Positions 7,081-10,000 of a stretch of DNA of 10,000 nt are shown piece by piece. Positions within the stretch are counted from its first letter, which is position 1. Each line of letters starts with the position of its first letter. The position numbers were made by a program, and so were the translations under genes. The notes beneath the pieces are model-generated. The model was not told the origin of the DNA. It made no database searches and saw only the letters and a program-made list of their open reading frames with translations. This DNA comes from Trachelipus rathkii (taxonomy: Eukaryota > Arthropoda > Malacostraca > Isopoda > Trachelipodidae). The DNA is taken from assembly GCA_015478945.1 (NCBI GenBank), contig JABUQX010038956.1:1-10000 (forward strand), given 5' to 3'.

Positions 7081-7440
7081 CTGTTCTCCTCGACTCGACT
7101 CCGACTCCGACTCCCGCACTTGGCTCACAACCACCCCTAACTTTTAATCTGAAACGTTATCTTACATGCATGTGTAAATACCTCTTCGCTTCTACCCCTG
7201 CAACTGACTTCTACCCAGACTCCTCTCACTCCTTCACACTGCACTCCCACTACTAGCAGCAGAGTTTTCGACACATACCCACAGACGGTATATAATAGTC
7301 CTGAGAGCGGGCACCTCGATCATCCCTTACCCAGATCTCATCACTGACTCTAACACATTCTGGCGGCGCAAAACTTTCGCTCATAACGAACTCTCAACGA
7401 AATCTCATATCACGATTACCGATATCGCGTAAGCCCTTGT
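7081..7440. other. GC-rich patch (about 49% GC), unidentified
   Basis: Hand count gives 175 G+C in 360 bases, in surroundings near 25%. It starts with about four tandem CGACTC-type units (7091-7114), continues as a pyrimidine-rich plus strand (about 7180-7260), and holds TATATAATAG at 7289-7298. On the minus strand a 43-codon frame runs 7384-7253 (MSESFAPPEC start, no known motif); removing the TA repeat inside TATATA would keep it open further, and a GTAAGG donor-like site lies at 7330-7325. It could be an exon, a promoter or LTR fragment, or a foreign repeat. I cannot choose. Confidence 0.5.
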
Positions 7441-7592
7441 ATATTATATGCACTTGAGATTATAAATGCAATCAAAATATATTAATAAGTATTACAAATT
7501 ATTATTATTTAAACTGAAAGTATATTAAAATAGGAGATAATAATCTCATAAAAAGTAATATCGATATATCTTATGTATTTGATTATCAAAAG

Positions 7593-7741
7593 TAATTAAT
7601 TAATATATACTATATATTACTATATATATATATAATAATATATATTATATATATATATATTATTTATATATATATCTATATATTTATTATTATATATATT
7701 ATATATATATAGTATATTTAATTATATTTATAATATATATA
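7593..7741. repeat. Almost pure A/T low-complexity tract
   Basis: Of 149 bases only four are not A or T (7610, 7620, 7676, 7712). It is mostly TA dinucleotides with ATT interruptions, prone to cruciform formation and length change. Confidence 0.95.
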
Positions 7742-8300
7742 CCTTATATGAGTTTGTGTATTTCAAGGGTAATCACATAAGTAAATTGGGTATTGGGTAT
7801 AGATAATTATGGGGTAACTTAAGTATCATTTTTTTGGGAGATACTATGTATAATCATGTCCTATTGAGCTCATTTTGTTACTGGTACTTGTGCCTTATGT
7901 TGATCTTCAGAGCAAGAGTAAAGTTTTTATGTGTCATATATCTTTATAAAAACGGTCTAAGCCAATAAAGAATTTTTTTTATATCAATTATATTTAGTTC
8001 ATATTTGTATCTTATCGTTTATTTGAAATATATTGTGATGTTTTATTGTTTTCTAAATAAATTCCATTTAAAAATATGTTATTTTTTTTTTATTAATATT
8101 AAACAAATGTCAAAATTAAAATTGTATTTTTTAGAATTAGAAAATAATCAAAATGAAATATTATCAAATGGTAATTTTGGGTTATAATAAATATAACTCA
8201 TATATTAATCTCTTACGTGTTCTTAATTTCTATCAGTCTACTAAGTTGCTTATTAAATTTTTCTTTATTTAATTTTTTTTCATCTAAATATTTTAAACAA
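7742..8300. other. Intergenic, no gene seen
   Basis: AT-rich. A 60-codon plus-strand frame at 8005-8187 is rich in Phe, Leu, Ile, Asn and Lys without any motif and is best read as chance. Confidence 0.5.
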
Positions 8301-8309
8301 GTTCATAAC

Positions 8310-8450
8310 CTCACGGGGCAGTGCCCTTATTATCTATAAGTGAAGGAATATTTCTTCCTAGTCAATCCGACCTAGTTGACACTCGAAATCCAGGCCCTTA
8401 GTCACTCATGCAACTACTGTCAGTCGCTAGCCAATATGGGTTCAAGAGCT
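8310..8450. other. Moderate-GC block with short hairpins, possible SINE-like fragment
   Basis: A sharp rise in GC against the flanks. It contains GGGC-AGT-GCCC (8317-8327), a GAAGGAATATTTCTTC near-palindrome (about 8342-8357) and GTCAA/TTGAC arms (about 8362-8381). On the minus strand TGGCTAGCGAC and GGATTTCGAG loosely recall tRNA A and B boxes about 45 bases apart, but both deviate from consensus. No family recognised. Confidence 0.2.
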
Positions 8451-8570
8451 AAATATACAAATATTTAATCTAATCCAACCATAAATAATTAATAAACACA
8501 TATATTAAATGATAATTATATTAACGTATATTATCACTAAATGTATATAATACAATACTACTTAACTATA

Positions 8571-8606
8571 CTTACTACTACTACTTACTACTACTGACTA
8601 CTACTT
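8571..8606. repeat. ACT trinucleotide repeat (imperfect)
   Basis: Runs of ACT interrupted by single-base insertions (ACTACTACTACTT, then ACTACTACTGACTACTACTT). Confidence 0.9.
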
Positions 8607-8811
8607 CAAACTATCATCTCTCCACCTTTTTTTCCCCCAAACTACGGTGGGACTAATAATAATAATTAAAAGTAGCGATTAATAATATTACATTAATATA
8701 ATAATCGAACAAGTAAATGGTAGATTAATAAAGTAATAATAAATGGACACTATATAAATCACAAATGAATTAAGGTAAATACGAGATCCACAGATCATTA
8801 TTAAATACATC

Positions 8812-8837
8812 AATAATAATAATAATAATAATAATAA
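8812..8837. repeat. AAT trinucleotide repeat
   Basis: An uninterrupted AAT run of eight full units plus two bases. Confidence 0.95.
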
Positions 8838-9095
8838 CAACTAAATTAACTCTATTTTTATCACCTCTAGTGGGACAAATATCGAGCTAATCGAGAGCAC
8901 TCAGGTAAAATATCCACAAAACTAAGAGTATTCTACCAGCACCATAATAATAGGCTAGGCACTCGAATCACTCTAATAATTAGAAGGAATATCGACCAAA
9001 GGTGTGGAGATCAATATCACATTTAGGAGCTCAGTGAGATGGCAATACCACGGCATCACCTAATATACCACAATCTAACTAACTAACCATAATAC

Positions 9096-9113
9096 TATAA
9101 TAATAATAATAAT
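9096..9113. repeat. Short ATA/TAA trinucleotide repeat
   Basis: Six consecutive TAA-phase units after an ACTA lead. Confidence 0.85.
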
Positions 9114-9370
9114 GCACATCTTATTATACATCACATCTTATTATGCACTAATTATATTAATCTATCACTAGAGTGAGCTCAACTCCTAGCATACTACATA
9201 CATTTATATTAATAATCACTACTACTACTTATATTAGCACTCATAGGACTTACACATCAATTACCACTTAATTTTTTTAACTTCACATCCATCGATTCAA
9301 TCAAATAATAACGATACTCACTATAACTTCAATTAATTTTAAAGCATCCTAAGAAACGCTCAACACCAAG

Positions 9371-9660
9371 TGAAAGAATACAAGCTTAAATTTTTCTTTT
9401 TAAGAAGCTCTGGGGTAACAAAGATATAAGGAACAAGTATTATATAGAGAAATAACACTTCCAGTAATTGAAGCCATGCAGATAAGATGGTAACTTTCAT
9501 TTATTATTCTCTATATTTCATTATAATACCTTTTTGTCTCTATTAGCCATTGAAAGCATTAAAGCTTAGTACTCGGTAACGTGTTCTGACTTTTTTTACT
9601 CTTTATAAAATAAATAATATAAATACACGAGTACCAACAACCGTAATTCAGTCCATCCTT
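9371..9660. other. Intergenic, no gene seen
   Basis: AT-rich with no long frame. A small imperfect inverted repeat (AGCTTAAA ... TTTAAGAAGCT, about 9382-9409) is the only structure noticed. Confidence 0.45.
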
Positions 9661-9840
9661 TCTACTCAAACCCATCACTTCGGTGGGTCACTTTGTTCAG
9701 AGATTAACTTCTTGTATCTCCCAGCCTCACTTAACGTCTTCCTCTTAGTATATCGCCTCCTTCGACCCAGCTGTGGTTTAAACTATCCTCTCCACTTACA
9801 GGGCCGACCCGCATATCGCATTGTCCCATAAATAGTGTCC
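9661..9840. other. GC-richer patch (about 47% GC), unidentified
   Basis: Hand count gives 85 G+C in 180 bases. It includes CAC-TTCG-GTG (about 9676-9685), a UUCG-type tetraloop if transcribed from the plus strand, and GGGCCGACCC near 9801. No open frame of useful length and no family recognised. Confidence 0.4.
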
Positions 9841-10000
9841 TTGTTGATTTCCAAACAAGCATAGATGTATAGTTGTTGAAAGGTAGTAAGCATTTAGAAG
9901 TCTTAGACATTTTATGTTTTTCTTTTCATTGTTATATATCTATTATAAAACTCATATGATGTTTAATATCTTTTTTCGGGGTCAACCCTATCCAATCTCA

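Larger units (their letters stand above)
8451..9370. other. G-poor, low-complexity AT-rich region
   Basis: No gene. Over 8461-8640 a hand count gives about 39 C against 4 G on the plus strand, an extreme skew. The region is dominated by ATA, AAT and ACT triplets with scattered simple repeats listed separately. Confidence 0.55.

Noticed and set aside
8005..8187. Plus-strand 60-codon frame
   Set aside because: Low-complexity AT-rich frame without motif or context.
8431..8450. Plus-strand A-box-like and B-box-like strings as a tRNA gene
   Set aside because: The boxes are only a few bases apart and GGTTCAAGAGC departs from the B-box consensus; no cloverleaf forms.
8628..8646. TTTTTTTCCCCC as the polypurine tract of a second LTR element (minus strand)
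   Set aside because: No LTR pair, primer site or coding remnant is seen around it.
8461..9370. Mitochondrial DNA insert suggested by strong strand skew
   Set aside because: No mitochondrial protein or rRNA stretch was recognised; simple repeats account for much of the bias.
4457..10000. Hammerhead ribozyme, CRISPR array or tRNA genes
   Set aside because: No CTGATGA...GAAA core on either strand, no regularly spaced repeats and no cloverleaf were found by eye.

Overview
The window is AT-rich eukaryotic DNA, most likely from an animal. The best clue is an LTR-retrotransposon primer-binding site that matches the 3' end of metazoan initiator-methionine tRNA (tail GCTCTGCTACCA as I remember it for insects) at 11 of 12 positions. 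I cannot name the species; a low-GC invertebrate such as a flatworm or arthropod would fit. Nothing looks prokaryotic, and no complete cellular gene was recognised.

Positions 1-4435 hold one LTR retrotransposon on the minus strand, so it reads right to left. In element order it has: a 5' LTR (4435 to 2869, about 1.57 kb, TGTAAT...ATAACA in element sense); a tRNA-iMet primer-binding site directly against it (2868-2857); a leader of about 180 bases; one gag-like frame (2674 to 1258) broken by two single-base frame changes; a 133-base tail with a duplicated 24-base motif; a weak polypurine tract (1134-1125); and a 3' LTR (from 1124) that runs off the left edge of the window. No protease, reverse transcriptase, RNase H or integrase is present, and the 133 bases between the gag stop and the 3' LTR leave no room for them. 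It is therefore a non-autonomous, gag-only element resembling the TR-GAG class described in plants. Each LTR carries, in element order, a stretch of four GGG...CCC hairpin units, a TATA box, and a 91-base block identical in both LTRs that holds two AATAAA signals. This is the layout expected for U3 enhancer, promoter and R region.

The gag-like protein (about 470 codons if the breaks are ignored) has a Leu/Gln-rich coiled coil, three canonical CCHC zinc knuckles, a fourth variant knuckle (CX2CX3HX4C) and a long Ser/Pro/Asn-rich tail. I recognise no capsid domain.

Positions 4436-10000 are gene-poor. They contain low-complexity tracts: TA at 4436-4456, an almost pure A/T run at 7593-7741, and ACT and AAT repeats at 8571-8837 and 9096-9113. 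A G-poor, C-richer strand bias covers much of 6840-7020 and 8461-9370. Three patches of higher GC (7081-7440, about 8310-8450, 9661-9840) look like foreign or decayed repeat fragments. A weak, stop-interrupted frame at 5461-6226 may be an old pseudogene. None of these could be assigned to a family from sequence alone.
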